From assembly GCF_012933505.1 (NCBI RefSeq), contig NZ_JABBNB010000003.1:1-64000 (forward strand): DNA of 64,000 bases, written 5' to 3'. How positions within the stretch are numbered: position 1 is the first letter of the stretch; every line of letters starts with the position of its first letter. The position numbers and the translations under genes were made by a program. Positions 1 to 12,130 of this stretch are shown here, piece by piece. This DNA comes from Gordonia asplenii (GTDB lineage Bacteria > Actinomycetota > Actinomycetes > Mycobacteriales > Mycobacteriaceae). The notes beneath the pieces were generated by a model. The model was not told where the DNA came from. It saw only the letters and a program-made list of their open reading frames with translations, and made no database searches.

Positions 1-92
1 CCCTGCACCTGCCCCGCAACTGGCCCTGGGCCGCCGCCCGCACCGAACTCACCGCAGCCCTACACACCCCACCACCACAAACCGCCGCCTAA
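1..92 (+). pseudogene. 3' end of an IS1380-type transposase (cut by window edge)
   Basis: The reading frame open from base 3 ends in TAA at 90-92 and encodes a 29-residue tail beginning LHLPRNWPW. A Leu/Pro-rich 'LPxxWPWA' tail is the usual C-terminus of IS1380-family DDE transposases, where it follows the last catalytic Glu. Only this tail is visible, so whether the gene is intact to the left cannot be judged. The family assignment rests on memory of this short tail and is moderate. Confidence 0.5.
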
Positions 93-3149
<3,057 letters not shown>

Positions 3150-3157
3150 CGTCGGCG

Positions 3158-4072
3158 ATGGTCGGGGATCTGGTGTCGCGCTACCTCGACCACCTCGTCG
3201 TCGAGCGGGGCGCCGCGCGCAACACCGTGGCGTCGTACAGCCGTGACCTCGCACGATATGCCGACTATCTGACCCGGCGCGGCATCGGGGACCTGTCGGA
3301 GGCCACCGAGGAAGACGTGCGCGAATTCCTCGTCGAGCTGCGTCGCGGCGACGCCGATCGACGGCAGGCGCCGCTCGCCGACTCGTCGATCGCGCGAACG
3401 CTGGTGGCGGTCAGGGGTTTTCACAAGTTCGCGGTGATCGAGAACGTCGTCGTGACCGACGTCGCGCATGCGGTGTCTCCGCCGCGGCCGGCGAGACGGC
3501 TGCCCAAGGCGTTGTCCATCGACGAGGTGACCGCAATCCTCGACGCCGCCGGCGACTCCGAGACACCGCGGGGTCTGCGTGACCGTGCGCTGCTGGAGCT
3601 GCTGTACTCCTGTGGGGCGCGGATTTCGGAGGTCGTCGACCTCGACGTCGACGACCTCGATATCGCACATCGCTCAGTTCTGTTGCGCGGCAAGGGCGGA
3701 AAGGAACGGATCGTCCCGGTCGGGCGGCCCGCCGTCGACGCTGTGACCGCCTACACCGTGCGTGGACGCCCGGCTCTGTCGAAGGGGCGATCGCCCGCGC
3801 TGTTCCTCAACGTCCGGGGTGGGCGGCTGTCGCGCCAGTCGGCGTGGCAGACCCTCGTCGACGCCGCCGCGCGCGCGGGTATCGACAAGGCGGTCTCACC
3901 GCACACGCTGCGGCACAGTTTCGCGACCCATCTGCTCGACGGCGGCGCCGACGTCCGCGTCGTGCAGGAGTTGCTCGGGCACGCGTCGGTCACGACCACC
4001 CAGGTGTACACCCTCGTCACGGTCACCACCATGCGGGAGGTTTTCGCGGTAGCCCATCCCCGGGCGCGCTGA
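3158..4072 (+). CDS. xerD: Site-specific tyrosine recombinase XerD
   Basis: The 304-residue tyrosine recombinase is expected to act at dif with XerC to resolve chromosome dimers. All catalytic residues are visible: Arg in [10 protein letters not shown] (about 154), Lys in [12 protein letters not shown], the HxxR pair in [12 protein letters not shown] (about 249-252), His in [11 protein letters not shown] (about 274) and the nucleophile Tyr in QVYT (about 284). An N-terminal SAM-like core-binding domain spans about residues 5-90. The ATG at 3158 lies 8 bases past the Nudix stop. An in-frame start at 3098 would only add residues inside the Nudix gene. Size and position match Rv1701. Confidence 0.95.
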   Translation: MVGDLVSRYLDHLVVERGAARNTVASYSRDLARYADYLTRRGIGDLSEATEEDVREFLVELRRGDADRRQAPLADSSIARTLVAVRGFHKFAVIENVVVTDVAHAVSPPRPARRLPKALSIDEVTAILDAAGDSETPRGLRDRALLELLYSCGARISEVVDLDVDDLDIAHRSVLLRGKGGKERIVPVGRPAVDAVTAYTVRGRPALSKGRSPALFLNVRGGRLSRQSAWQTLVDAAARAGIDKAVSPHTLRHSFATHLLDGGADVRVVQELLGHASVTTTQVYTLVTVTTMREVFAVAHPRAR

Positions 4073-4145
4073 GGGGCCTCGCGCTCCCGGCGTCGGCTCC
4101 GGTGCCTGAGACCTGCGTCACAATCCCTGTGTCACAATCTCTGTC

Positions 4146-5429
4146 ATGAGGCCTCGGGTGCGCGATTTTCACGACGACGATCTGGACAGCATCGTGCGGC
4201 TGTGGGAGGCCGCGTATCACCGGGGTACGCCGCCGGTGTACTCGATGGCCGAAGTGATCGCATCGTGCCAGCAGGACCACGCGATGGTGGCCACCGTCGA
4301 TGACAAGGTGGTCGCGGTGGCCGTCGGCCGAGCCGCGCACGCGCAGGGGTGGGTGGTGTTCTTCGACGTCGCGCCGGGGACCGATTCGAGTGCGGCCGGG
4401 TTGCTGCTCGACGCGCTGGAGCGGCGCATGGCGCCGCTGGGGCTGTCGAAGCTGTCGGTGCTGACCTCCGGATTCGACGAGGCCGCAACGGCCTTGTCGG
4501 ACAACGGTTTCGAAGTGCGCGACCCGGTCCGCTACCTGGAGCGCCCGATGCCGGTGCAGCGGCGCGAACTCGACCTGCTCAAGGAGGTCGGCGGCCGGAT
4601 CCTGCCGCGGCACCTGTGGGATCTGGTGAGCGGTATGCGCCAGGAGAAGGCGATGCTGGAACAGCGGTTGGTGACGCCGCTGGCGCGTCCCGAACTGGCC
4701 GAGCGGTTCGGGGTCATGCCACCGCACGCGGTGATGCTGTTCGGGCCGCCGGGGACGGGCAAGACGACCTTCGCCAAGGCCGTCGCATCGCGACTGGACT
4801 GGCCGTTCGTCGAACTGTTCCCGTCACGGTTGGCCGACTCGCCCGGCGGTCTGGCCGGTGCGCTGCGATCATCGTTCGAGGCGATCGCCGATCTGGAACA
4901 CGCCGTCGTGTTCATCGACGAAGTGGAGGAGATCGCCTCCAAGCGCCGCGGCGATCCGCCGTCGCCCACTCAGGGCGTGACCAATGAGCTCCTCAAGCAG
5001 GTCGCCGAGTTCCGCGACCACGAGGGGCGGCTGCTGGTGTGCGCCACGAACTTCGTCCGATCACTCGACGCGGCGTTCCTGCGCCATGGCCGCTTCGACT
5101 ACGTGATGCCGATCGGCCTGCCCGACGCCGACGCCCGCACCGCCATCTGGGGCCGATACATTCCCGGAGCGGTGATCGGCTCGATCGACGTCGCGGCGCT
5201 GACCGAGGCCAGTACCGGTATGACGCCGGCCGACATCGAGTACGCGGCGCGGCGCGCGTCGCAGGACGCGCTCGAACGTGCGCTGGGCGGAGATCCCGAA
5301 CGATCGGAGATCGACACGGAATTGAGCACCGCCGACTACCTGACCGCGCTGGCCGCCACTCGGGCGACGGTGTCACCCGAGGCGGCGTCGGAGTTCTCCG
5401 AGGACATCGAGACCTACGCCCGGCTGTGA
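4146..5429 (+). CDS. GNAT acetyltransferase fused to an AAA+ ATPase
   Basis: The 427-residue protein has two halves. Residues 1-135 look like a GNAT fold: an N-terminal RDFHDDDLDSIVRLWEAAY and a later GLLLDALERRMAPLG helix resembling an acetyl-CoA-binding segment. Residues 170-400 are an FtsH/CDC48-type AAA+ module with Walker A GPPGTGKT (about 200), Walker B VVFIDEVEE (about 255) and an arginine-finger HGRFD (about 314). No protease domain or membrane segment is present. The gene lies between xerD and parA in the conserved block, but its role is unknown to me. A 14-base tandem repeat abuts the start. Protein modification by a remodelling ATPase is possible but is inference only. Confidence 0.8.
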   Translation: MRPRVRDFHDDDLDSIVRLWEAAYHRGTPPVYSMAEVIASCQQDHAMVATVDDKVVAVAVGRAAHAQGWVVFFDVAPGTDSSAAGLLLDALERRMAPLGLSKLSVLTSGFDEAATALSDNGFEVRDPVRYLERPMPVQRRELDLLKEVGGRILPRHLWDLVSGMRQEKAMLEQRLVTPLARPELAERFGVMPPHAVMLFGPPGTGKTTFAKAVASRLDWPFVELFPSRLADSPGGLAGALRSSFEAIADLEHAVVFIDEVEEIASKRRGDPPSPTQGVTNELLKQVAEFRDHEGRLLVCATNFVRSLDAAFLRHGRFDYVMPIGLPDADARTAIWGRYIPGAVIGSIDVAALTEASTGMTPADIEYAARRASQDALERALGGDPERSEIDTELSTADYLTALAATRATVSPEAASEFSEDIETYARL

Positions 5430-5545
5430 CGTCGTCGGGTGCAGGCTGCCCGGTCGTCGGCGTGGGCTGACGCGGGTGAGCGAGGTCGCTGCATTAGGCT
5501 GGGAGATCAGATGACCATGGCCCTAACAGAGAGGAGCGTCGGGGA

Positions 5546-6502
5546 GTGATGACGCCGGAGCCTCAGCATTCTCAGGCAGCGCCCCGCCCCGACGACACTC
5601 AATACCGGCTGGCGGTCAACGACCGGCCCGACGACGATGTCGAGGAGCAGGTCGAGGCGGTCATCGGGCCGACGGGGCGGCCCATTCGACCGGTGCCGGA
5701 GCCAGAGCTGATCGAGCACCACGGACCCGCGACGATCATCGCCGTCTGCAACCAGAAGGGCGGCGTCGGCAAGACGACGTCGACGATCAATCTCGGTGCG
5801 GCACTTGCCGAATGCGGTCGTCGGGTGCTGCTCGTCGACCTCGACCCACAGGGGGCGTTGTCGGCGGGGTTGGGCGTGGCCCACCACGAGCTCGAGGCGA
5901 CCGTGCACAACCTGCTGGTCCCGCCGCATGCGTCGACCGAAGACGTGCTGATGCGCACCCGGGTGGAGAACCTCGACCTGCTGCCGTCGAATATCGACCT
6001 CTCGGCCGCCGAGATCCAACTGGTCAACGAGGTGGGGCGCGAACAGACCCTGGCCCGGGCGCTGCATCCCATCGTCGATCGCTACGACTACATCCTTATC
6101 GACTGCCAGCCGTCGCTCGGGCTGCTGACCGTCAACGCGCTGGCCTGCGCTGACAGCGTCCTGATTCCGATGGAATGCGAATACTTCAGTCTGCGTGGCC
6201 TGGCACTGCTGACCGACACCATCGACAAGGTGCGTGACCGGCTCAACTACAAGCTGGAGCTCGCGGGCATCGTCGTGACGATGTTCGATGCCCGGACGCT
6301 GCATTCGCGCGAAGTGATGGCACGCGTGGTCGAGGTGTTCGGCGACGCCGTGTACGACACCGTCGTCAGCCGTACGGTGCGGTTCCCGGAAACGTCGGTT
6401 GCGGGTGAACCGATCACGTCGTGGGCGCCCAAATCGGCGGGTGCCGCGGCATATCGTGCTCTTGCGCGCGAGGTCATCGCGCGCAACGGCCCCAAGAAAT
6501 GA
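5546..6502 (+). CDS. ParA-family chromosome-partitioning ATPase
   Basis: The 318-residue protein is a ParA/Soj-type deviant Walker ATPase. The P-loop is CNQKGGVGKTTSTINLG (about residues 68-84), and VLLVDLDPQG and YILIDCQPSLGLL supply the A' and B motifs. An N-terminal extension of about 60 acidic residues precedes the core. It corresponds in position to mycobacterial Rv1708, upstream of the condensin genes scpA and scpB, and no ParB partner is nearby. GTG at 5546 and ATG at 5549 are adjacent possible starts; GAGGAG at 5531-5536 fits the GTG better. The stop overlaps the scpA start (ATGA), so the three genes are likely co-translated. Confidence 0.93.
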   Translation: MMTPEPQHSQAAPRPDDTQYRLAVNDRPDDDVEEQVEAVIGPTGRPIRPVPEPELIEHHGPATIIAVCNQKGGVGKTTSTINLGAALAECGRRVLLVDLDPQGALSAGLGVAHHELEATVHNLLVPPHASTEDVLMRTRVENLDLLPSNIDLSAAEIQLVNEVGREQTLARALHPIVDRYDYILIDCQPSLGLLTVNALACADSVLIPMECEYFSLRGLALLTDTIDKVRDRLNYKLELAGIVVTMFDARTLHSREVMARVVEVFGDAVYDTVVSRTVRFPETSVAGEPITSWAPKSAGAAAYRALAREVIARNGPKK

Positions 6503-7350
6503 CCGAACCGGACTCGACGGGTGGCGCGGCCGCGGTGGACGTCGCGTTCGCAGATGCGGCCGCCGCCAACAAGTTTCAGGTCAAGCTCAAGAATTTCGAG
6601 GGTCCGTTCGATCTGCTGCTGAACCTGATCAGTCAGCATCGTCTCGACGTCACCGAGTTAGCTCTGCACGAGGTGACCGACGATTTCATCGCCTACACCC
6701 GCTCGATGGGTGCGCAGCTGAGTCTGGAGCAGACCACCGAGTTTCTCGTCGTCGCCGCGACGCTGCTCGATCTCAAGGCGGCGCGATTGCTGCCGTCGGG
6801 CGAGGTGGAGGACGTCGAAGACCTCGCTCTGCTCGAAGCGCGTGACCTGCTGTTCGCGCGGTTGCTGCAGTACCGCGCCTACAAGCAGGTGGCGGTGCTT
6901 TTCGCGGAACTGGAATCCGCTGCGCTGCAACGGTATCCGCGTGCGGTTTCGTTGGAAAGCCGCTACGAGGAGCTCGTTCCGGAGGTGTCGCTGGGTGTCA
7001 CCGCAGACGCGTTCGCGTCGATCGCGGCGATGGCGATGACACCCAAACCCAAGCCGACCGTCGGGCTCGATCACATTCATCAACATCAGGTGTCGGTGCC
7101 CGAGCAGGCCCAGCGGATGACCGAGATCCTCACCGCCGAGCCCGGCGTGTGGGTGTCGTTCGCCGATCTGGTCGCCGATTGCGCGACCGGGCTGGAGGTG
7201 GTCGCCAGTTTCCTCGGCCTGCTGGAACTGTTTCGCGCCAAAGCGATCATCTTCGATCAGACCGAGGCGCTCGGCGACCTGTCGGTCAGCTGGACCGGTG
7301 ATCAGGAGGCGGGCGAGGTCAACATGGAATCAGCGGAGGAGTACGGATGA
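6499..7350 (+). CDS. scpA: Segregation and condensation protein A
   Basis: This is the 283-residue kleisin subunit that bridges SMC heads and binds ScpB in the bacterial condensin complex. The N-terminal signature FQVKLKNFEGPFDLLLNLI (about 27-45) and the helical segment ending in LLDLKAARLLP are typical of ScpA. The C-terminal winged-helix region ends near VSWTGDQ. The ATG at 6499 overlaps the parA stop and was chosen over an in-frame start at 6421 that would lie inside parA. The stop overlaps the scpB start in the same ATGA manner. Confidence 0.96.
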   Translation: MTEPDSTGGAAAVDVAFADAAAANKFQVKLKNFEGPFDLLLNLISQHRLDVTELALHEVTDDFIAYTRSMGAQLSLEQTTEFLVVAATLLDLKAARLLPSGEVEDVEDLALLEARDLLFARLLQYRAYKQVAVLFAELESAALQRYPRAVSLESRYEELVPEVSLGVTADAFASIAAMAMTPKPKPTVGLDHIHQHQVSVPEQAQRMTEILTAEPGVWVSFADLVADCATGLEVVASFLGLLELFRAKAIIFDQTEALGDLSVSWTGDQEAGEVNMESAEEYG

Positions 7351-8087
7351 GCGAGGACGACGAGACGCTCGACGAACCCGGCCAGGTCAGCATCGACATC
7401 GGGCAGACGACGCTCGACGCCGAGGACGAGCGGGTCATGGGCGACGCCGAGTTGCGCTCGGCGCTCGAGGCGGTGCTGCTCGTCGTCGACACACCGGTGT
7501 CGACCGAGGAGTTGGCCAACGCGCTCGAACAGGATCGGCTGCGGGTCAACCGGACGCTCAAGAAGATCGCGGCCGACTTCACCGAAGCGGGCAGCGGGAT
7601 CGACCTGAGATTCGCCGGTGACGGCTGGCGGTTCTACACGCGCTCGGAATACGCGCCGTATGTGGAACGGCTGCTGCTCGACGGTGCCCGGACGAAGCTG
7701 ACGCGTGCCGCGTTGGAGACCCTCGCCGTCGTCTCCTACCGGCAGCCGGTCAGTCGGGCCCGGGTGAGCGCGATCCGCGGCGTCAACGTCGACGGCGTGA
7801 TCCGGACCCTGCTGGCGCGGGGACTGATCAGCGAGGCGGGCACCGACCCGACCACCACCGCGACGCTGTACGGGACCACCGAGTTGTTCCTGGAACGACT
7901 CGGGCTCGCGTCGCTCTCGGACCTGCCCGATCTGGCGCCGCTGCTGCCCGACATCGACGTCATCGACGACCTGTCCGAGGAACTGCACGACGACCCACGA
8001 TTCGCCAAACTGGCTGATCGCCGGGCACAATCAGGGGTGACCGGGACGTCGTCCGACGCTCCGGGACCTATCGACGATCAGGACTAA
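7347..8087 (+). CDS. scpB: Segregation and condensation protein B
   Basis: The 246-residue partner of ScpA has two winged-helix domains. LRSALEAVLLVVDTPVSTEELA (about 34-55) starts the first, and ALETLAVVSYRQPVSRARVSAIRGVN (about 124-149) is the strongly conserved second-domain motif. The N-terminus is an acidic 30-residue extension. Its ATG overlaps the scpA stop, consistent with stoichiometric co-synthesis of the complex. Confidence 0.96.
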   Translation: MSEDDETLDEPGQVSIDIGQTTLDAEDERVMGDAELRSALEAVLLVVDTPVSTEELANALEQDRLRVNRTLKKIAADFTEAGSGIDLRFAGDGWRFYTRSEYAPYVERLLLDGARTKLTRAALETLAVVSYRQPVSRARVSAIRGVNVDGVIRTLLARGLISEAGTDPTTTATLYGTTELFLERLGLASLSDLPDLAPLLPDIDVIDDLSEELHDDPRFAKLADRRAQSGVTGTSSDAPGPIDDQD

Positions 8088-8093
8088 TCAGAT

Positions 8094-9077
8094 ATGGCAT
8101 CCGCTAGCCGAGACGGCAAACCGGGACGAGAACAAGGCAGACGACAAGGCCCCAAGCGTGGGGGCAAAGGCGGGGGAGCAGCCAAAAAGCCTGCCCAGCA
8201 ACAGGTTTCGAGCAAGAAGCCGCACCGCAAGGGGGCACGGTCGACGCCGGACGTGGCGTCGGGGCGGGTGCGCCTGAACAACGCGAAGCTGGCGCGCACG
8301 CAGTTGTCGCCGGAGGGCGACAGCGGCCACGCGACCTACGAGGCCGACGGTGTGCGGCTGCAGAAGGTCCTCGCGCAAGCCGGCGTCGCATCCCGACGTG
8401 GCGCCGAGGAACTCATCGCGGCCGGCCGCGTCTCGGTGGACGGTCAGATCGTCGTCGAGCAGGGGATGCGGATCAACCCCGACACCTCGATCATCCGCGT
8501 CGACGGTGCGCGCGTCGTCATCGATGAAACCAAGCAGTACCTGGCGCTGAACAAGCCCAAGGGCTACCAGTCGACGATGTCTGACGATCAGGGCCGCCAC
8601 TGCGTCGGTGACCTCGTGGCCGAACGCGTCATGGCCGGTCAGCGACTCTTCCACGTCGGTCGCCTCGACGCTGACACCGAAGGGCTGTTGCTGCTCACCA
8701 ACGACGGCGAGTTGGCCCACCGACTGATGCACCCCTCCTACGAAGTGCCCAAAACCTACCTCGCGACGGTGCGCGGCGAGGTGCCGCGCGGCATCGTGCG
8801 GACACTGCGCGACGGCATCGTGCTCGACGACGGTCCCGTGCACGTCGACAAGGCGACAGTCCTCGAAGTGCACGAGGGACGGTCGCTGCTGCGACTCACC
8901 CTGCACGAGGGACGCAAGCGCGTGGTGCGCCGGCTGCTCGACGAGGTAGGGTTCCCGGTCACTCGACTGCTGCGCACCGACGTCGGCGCCGTCAATCTCG
9001 GCGAACAGCGCCCCGGTACCCTGCGGGTGCTCGGCAGCGACGAGGTCGGGGCACTGTACAAGTCGGTGGGAATGTGA
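8094..9077 (+). CDS. rluB: 23S rRNA pseudouridine synthase, RsuA/RluB family
   Basis: The 327-residue enzyme isomerises a uridine of rRNA to pseudouridine. The first 75 residues are Lys/Arg/Gly-rich and probably disordered. An S4 RNA-binding domain follows ([22 protein letters not shown], about 84-105). The catalytic domain shows the signature [19 protein letters not shown], with the nucleophile Asp at about 192. The gene sits between scpB and cmk as in mycobacteria (Rv1711). Its last codons overlap the GTG start of cmk, and this junction resembles the units of the repeat array just downstream. Confidence 0.94.
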   Translation: MASASRDGKPGREQGRRQGPKRGGKGGGAAKKPAQQQVSSKKPHRKGARSTPDVASGRVRLNNAKLARTQLSPEGDSGHATYEADGVRLQKVLAQAGVASRRGAEELIAAGRVSVDGQIVVEQGMRINPDTSIIRVDGARVVIDETKQYLALNKPKGYQSTMSDDQGRHCVGDLVAERVMAGQRLFHVGRLDADTEGLLLLTNDGELAHRLMHPSYEVPKTYLATVRGEVPRGIVRTLRDGIVLDDGPVHVDKATVLEVHEGRSLLRLTLHEGRKRVVRRLLDEVGFPVTRLLRTDVGAVNLGEQRPGTLRVLGSDEVGALYKSVGM

Positions 9078-9256
9078 CTGGTGCGACCGGGGCGAGCGCT
9101 TCGCCGGGGAATGTGACCGGGGCGTCTTCTTCGCTGGGGAATGTGACCGGGGTGTCTTCTTCGCCGGGGGATGTGACTGGGGTGAGCGCTTCGCCGGGGA
9201 ATGTGACCGGGGCGTCTTCTTCGCCGGACACTGCGACTGGGGTGTCTTCTTCGCCG
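9069..9256 (+). repeat. In-frame 30-bp tandem repeat array at the rluB-cmk junction
   Basis: About six copies of a 30-base unit (GGGAATGTGACCGGGG then T/C/G-rich sequence) run from the end of rluB into cmk. The first copy contains the real ATGTGA stop/start overlap of rluB and cmk and is 9 bases longer. Later copies keep GTG in the cmk frame at 9113, 9143, 9173 and 9203, while the last unit has GCG at that position. The unit length is a multiple of three, so copy-number changes would not break the frame. Confidence 0.85.
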
Positions 9257-9964
9257 ATTGAGCGAGCGCAGCGAGTCGAAATCCCCGCCGCCACCGTCAT
9301 CGCGATCGACGGTCCAGCGGGAACCGGGAAGTCGTCGGTCTCGAAGCTGTTGGCGCAGCGCGTCGGCGCCGAGTATCTGGACACCGGAGCCATGTATCGC
9401 GCCGCGACGCTCGCGGTGCTGCGTGCGGGCGTACCCGTCGACGACGCCGACGCGATGGCTGCCGTCGTCGCCGATGCGGTTATCGCACTGGACGATTCGG
9501 ACGGAGCGACCGTTGTGCTGCTCGACGGCGAGGATGTGTCCACCGCCGTGCGCGAGGCGGAGGTGACGGCGAATGTGTCCGCGGTGTCGGCGCATCCCGA
9601 CGTCCGGGCCAAGCTCGTCGAGTTGCAGCGGGCCGTCGCGCGGGGACGATACGTCGTCGTCGAAGGCCGCGACATCGGGACTGTCGTGTTTCCGGATGCG
9701 GCGTTGAAGGTGTTCTTGACCGCGAGTCCGCAGGCGCGGGCGCAGCGTCGGCTGCGGCAGGACACCGCCGCGGGACGCGACACAGATTTCGACACGGTGC
9801 TCGCGAGTGTGAATCGTCGTGACCATCTCGACTCGACCCGCGCGGCGTCGCCGCTGCGACCGGCCGACGACGCGGTGCTGTTCGACACGAGTGAATTGAC
9901 CTTGCCGCAGGTACTCGATGGATTGATTACCTTGGCGGAGAAGCGAATTGGGGTATCGAAGTGA
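9074..9964 (+). CDS. cmk: Cytidylate kinase with a repeat-bearing N-terminal extension
   Basis: CMP/dCMP kinase phosphorylates CMP with ATP. The conserved enzyme begins at [20 protein letters not shown], with the P-loop near residue 80, and continues with [12 protein letters not shown] and [14 protein letters not shown]. The first roughly 73 residues are not kinase. They comprise about six near-copies of a 10-residue [10 protein letters not shown] unit and then ERAQRVEI, which reads out a piece of the dispersed repeat family. The GTG at 9074 overlaps the rluB stop, and most units carry another in-frame GTG, so the true start is uncertain. The stop overlaps the GTG of der. Confidence 0.92.
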   Translation: MTGATGASASPGNVTGASSSLGNVTGVSSSPGDVTGVSASPGNVTGASSSPDTATGVSSSPIERAQRVEIPAATVIAIDGPAGTGKSSVSKLLAQRVGAEYLDTGAMYRAATLAVLRAGVPVDDADAMAAVVADAVIALDDSDGATVVLLDGEDVSTAVREAEVTANVSAVSAHPDVRAKLVELQRAVARGRYVVVEGRDIGTVVFPDAALKVFLTASPQARAQRRLRQDTAAGRDTDFDTVLASVNRRDHLDSTRAASPLRPADDAVLFDTSELTLPQVLDGLITLAEKRIGVSK

Positions 9965-11412
9965 CGGATCCGACGTTCAGCGGTGATGTCGAGGGCATCG
10001 GCACGCTGCCCGGTGACGGGGTGTGGACCGACGAATCAGACTGGGAGGTCGGGGAATTCGACCTCGACGACGAGCTCGAGGGCGTGGCGTCGTTGCCGGT
10101 GGTGGCCATCGTCGGACGGCCGAATGTCGGCAAGTCGACGCTGGTGAACCGTATCCTCGGGCGGCGCGAAGCCGTCGTCGAAGATGTGCCCGGGGTGACT
10201 CGGGACCGGGTGTCGTATCGCGCGAGCTGGTCGGGACGCGACTTCACGGTCGTCGACACCGGCGGCTGGGAACCGGACGCGAAGGGCATGCATCAGGCGA
10301 TCGCTCGGCAGGCTGAGCTGGCCATGGCGACCGCGGACGTGATCGTCCTCGTCGTCGACGCGACGGTCGGCGCGACGTCGACCGACGAAGCGGTGGCGCG
10401 CGTCCTGCGCCGGTCGAAGACGCCGGTTGTGTTGGCGGCCAACAAGATCGACAGCGACAAGGCGGAGGCCGAGGCGGCCGCGCTGTGGTCGTTGGGCCTC
10501 GGCGAGCCGTACCCGGTGTCGGCGGCGCACGGTCGGGGAGCGGGCGATCTGCTCGACGAGATCCTCAAGGTGCTGCCGACGACCACGCAGGTGGTGCCGC
10601 GACTGGACGGTCCGCGGCGCGTCGCGTTGGTCGGAAAGCCCAATGTCGGGAAGAGTTCGCTGCTCAACAAATTGTCGGGGACGGATCGATCCGTCGTCGA
10701 TAACGTGGCCGGTACCACTGTCGATCCGGTCGATGAATTGATCGAATTGGGCGGGCGCCCTTGGCAATTCATCGACACCGCGGGTCTGCGGCGGAAGGTG
10801 CGCACGGCGTCGGGGCACGAGTATTACGCGTCGCTGCGGACGCGGTCGGCGTTGGAGGCGGCCGAGGTCGCGATCCTGCTGATCGACGCGTCGCAGCCGA
10901 TCACCGAGCAGGATCTGCGGGTGCTGTCGTTGATCATCGAGACCGGACGCGCGCTGGTAATCGCGTTCAACAAGTGGGACCTGGTCGACGAGGATCGGCG
11001 CTACCAGTTGGATAAGGAGATCGATCGCGAGTTGGCGCGTGTGCCGTGGGCACAGCGGGTCAACATTTCGGCGATGACCGGTCGTGCGGTGCAGAAACTG
11101 GTGCCTGCTCTCGATACCGCGCTCGACTCGTGGGACAAGCGCATTTCCACTGGGCGGCTTAACAATTGGCTCAAGGAAGTAATCGCGGCAAACCCGCCGC
11201 CACTGCGCGGCGGCCGGCAGCCCCGGGTGATGTTCGCCACGCAGGCGGCGACCCGCCCGCCAACGTTCGTGCTGTTCACCACCGGGTTCTTGGAGGCCGG
11301 CTACCGGCGATTCCTCGAACGTCGGCTGCGTGAGGAGTTCAACTTCGATGGCTCGCCGGTGCGCGTGAATGTCCGCGTGCGAGACAAGCGGGAGATGCGC
11401 AAGAAGAAGTAG
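9961..11412 (+). CDS. der: Ribosome-assembly GTPase Der (EngA)
   Basis: The 483-residue GTPase has the diagnostic pair of tandem G domains and acts in 50S subunit maturation. The first G1 motif is GRPNVGKST (about 53) with NKID as G4. The second is GKPNVGKSS (about 226) with NKWD as G4. A KH-like C-terminal domain follows ([17 protein letters not shown]). The N-terminal 40 residues are acidic and lie before the first G domain. The GTG start overlaps the cmk stop, as in the mycobacterial cmk-engA pair. Confidence 0.96.
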   Translation: MTDPTFSGDVEGIGTLPGDGVWTDESDWEVGEFDLDDELEGVASLPVVAIVGRPNVGKSTLVNRILGRREAVVEDVPGVTRDRVSYRASWSGRDFTVVDTGGWEPDAKGMHQAIARQAELAMATADVIVLVVDATVGATSTDEAVARVLRRSKTPVVLAANKIDSDKAEAEAAALWSLGLGEPYPVSAAHGRGAGDLLDEILKVLPTTTQVVPRLDGPRRVALVGKPNVGKSSLLNKLSGTDRSVVDNVAGTTVDPVDELIELGGRPWQFIDTAGLRRKVRTASGHEYYASLRTRSALEAAEVAILLIDASQPITEQDLRVLSLIIETGRALVIAFNKWDLVDEDRRYQLDKEIDRELARVPWAQRVNISAMTGRAVQKLVPALDTALDSWDKRISTGRLNNWLKEVIAANPPPLRGGRQPRVMFATQAATRPPTFVLFTTGFLEAGYRRFLERRLREEFNFDGSPVRVNVRVRDKREMRKKK

Positions 11413-11415
11413 GCG

Positions 11416-11712
11416 GTGGCTTATGCTTCCACGGTGAGTAGCGTGGGTGTCGTCATCATCGGAGTCATACTGTTCGGCATGATCGCCGGTGCCGCCGCGC
11501 AATTGCTGCTCGGCGGCAAAGTGCGTGCCATCGATTGGTCGCTGGCGTTCGTCGCGGGATTGGCCGGATCCTTCGTCGGCGGACTGTTGTTCAGCCTGCT
11601 CAAGGGCAATGGTTTCGTGTTGCGCCCGAGCGGCCTGATCGGGTCTGTCATCGGTGCGTTGCTCCTGACCGCGGGGTGGTACTGGTTCAAGAAGCAACGC
11701 TCGGTGGGTTAA
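11416..11712 (+). CDS. Small membrane protein, possibly GlsB/YeaQ/YmgE-like
   Basis: The protein of up to 98 residues has three hydrophobic segments: about 9-33 (VGVVIIGVILFGMIAGAAAQLLL), 41-63 and 70-90. It ends in a basic KKQRSVG tail. Glycine-rich transmembrane helices and size resemble the GlsB/YeaQ/YmgE group of stress-associated membrane proteins, but I assign no function. The GTG at 11416 has no clear ribosome site; GTG at 11434 is an equally possible start. It lies 3 bases after der and may share its transcript. Confidence 0.6.
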   Translation: MAYASTVSSVGVVIIGVILFGMIAGAAAQLLLGGKVRAIDWSLAFVAGLAGSFVGGLLFSLLKGNGFVLRPSGLIGSVIGALLLTAGWYWFKKQRSVG

Positions 11713-11801
11713 GTCGTCGGCAAGCCTCTGACCAGGCGATTGGTGTTTGGGTGCCGTCGTCGGATAGGCTTTTCGAGGTCGTCAGCGAGAGCCGATGACA
11801 G

Positions 11802-11877
<76 letters not shown>

Positions 11878-11931
11878 GAGCATACAGGTCAGAGGTCGTT
11901 TCCGGGACAACCGAGCGGCCTCGACTCGTCT

Positions 11932-11947
11932 CAGACCGCAGAGTTTT
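11932..11947. repeat. 16-bp direct repeat shared by both integrase-remnant regions
   Basis: CAGACCGCAGAGTTTT occurs here and again at 20643-20658, where it marks the 5' break of integrase remnant B. The shared word at both ends suggests a recombination or deletion junction in the history of the element. Confidence 0.6.
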
Positions 11948-11989
11948 CACGGGACCGCTCGACGGACCGCAGAGCAGACCGCGCGGACG

Positions 11990-12130
11990 TCACTCGTCGT
12001 CACCGATCGCCATGAGGTCATCGGGGAACTCGTGCGAGTACACGTCGAGGGTGATCGAGACGTCGGCCAGCAGTGCGGCCGGTTTAAACACCCGTGCCGA
12101 CCAATTGCGAAGACGCAGCGGCCCGCAGTC
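11990..12130 (-). pseudogene. Tyrosine integrase C-terminal remnant A (internal deletion)
   Basis: On the minus strand this reads RLRNWSARVFKPAA, then LADVSITLDVYSHEF and PDDLMAIGDDE before TGA at 11990-11992. Compared with remnant B (20354-20746) it lacks 102 bases, an in-frame loss of 34 codons. The deletion lies between two GTGAT copies present in the longer version and removes the catalytic HGLRHS and LGHSK segments. The piece is therefore dead as a recombinase. Confidence 0.85.

Noticed and set aside
9069..9256. CRISPR array
   Set aside because: The repeat is a direct in-frame tandem array without spacers and encodes protein. No CRISPR array or cas gene was found in the window.
10036..11697. 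Minus-strand frame of 553 residues opposite der
   Set aside because: It lies antisense to der, which has clear GTPase motifs; the product is Arg/Gln/His-rich and has no family.
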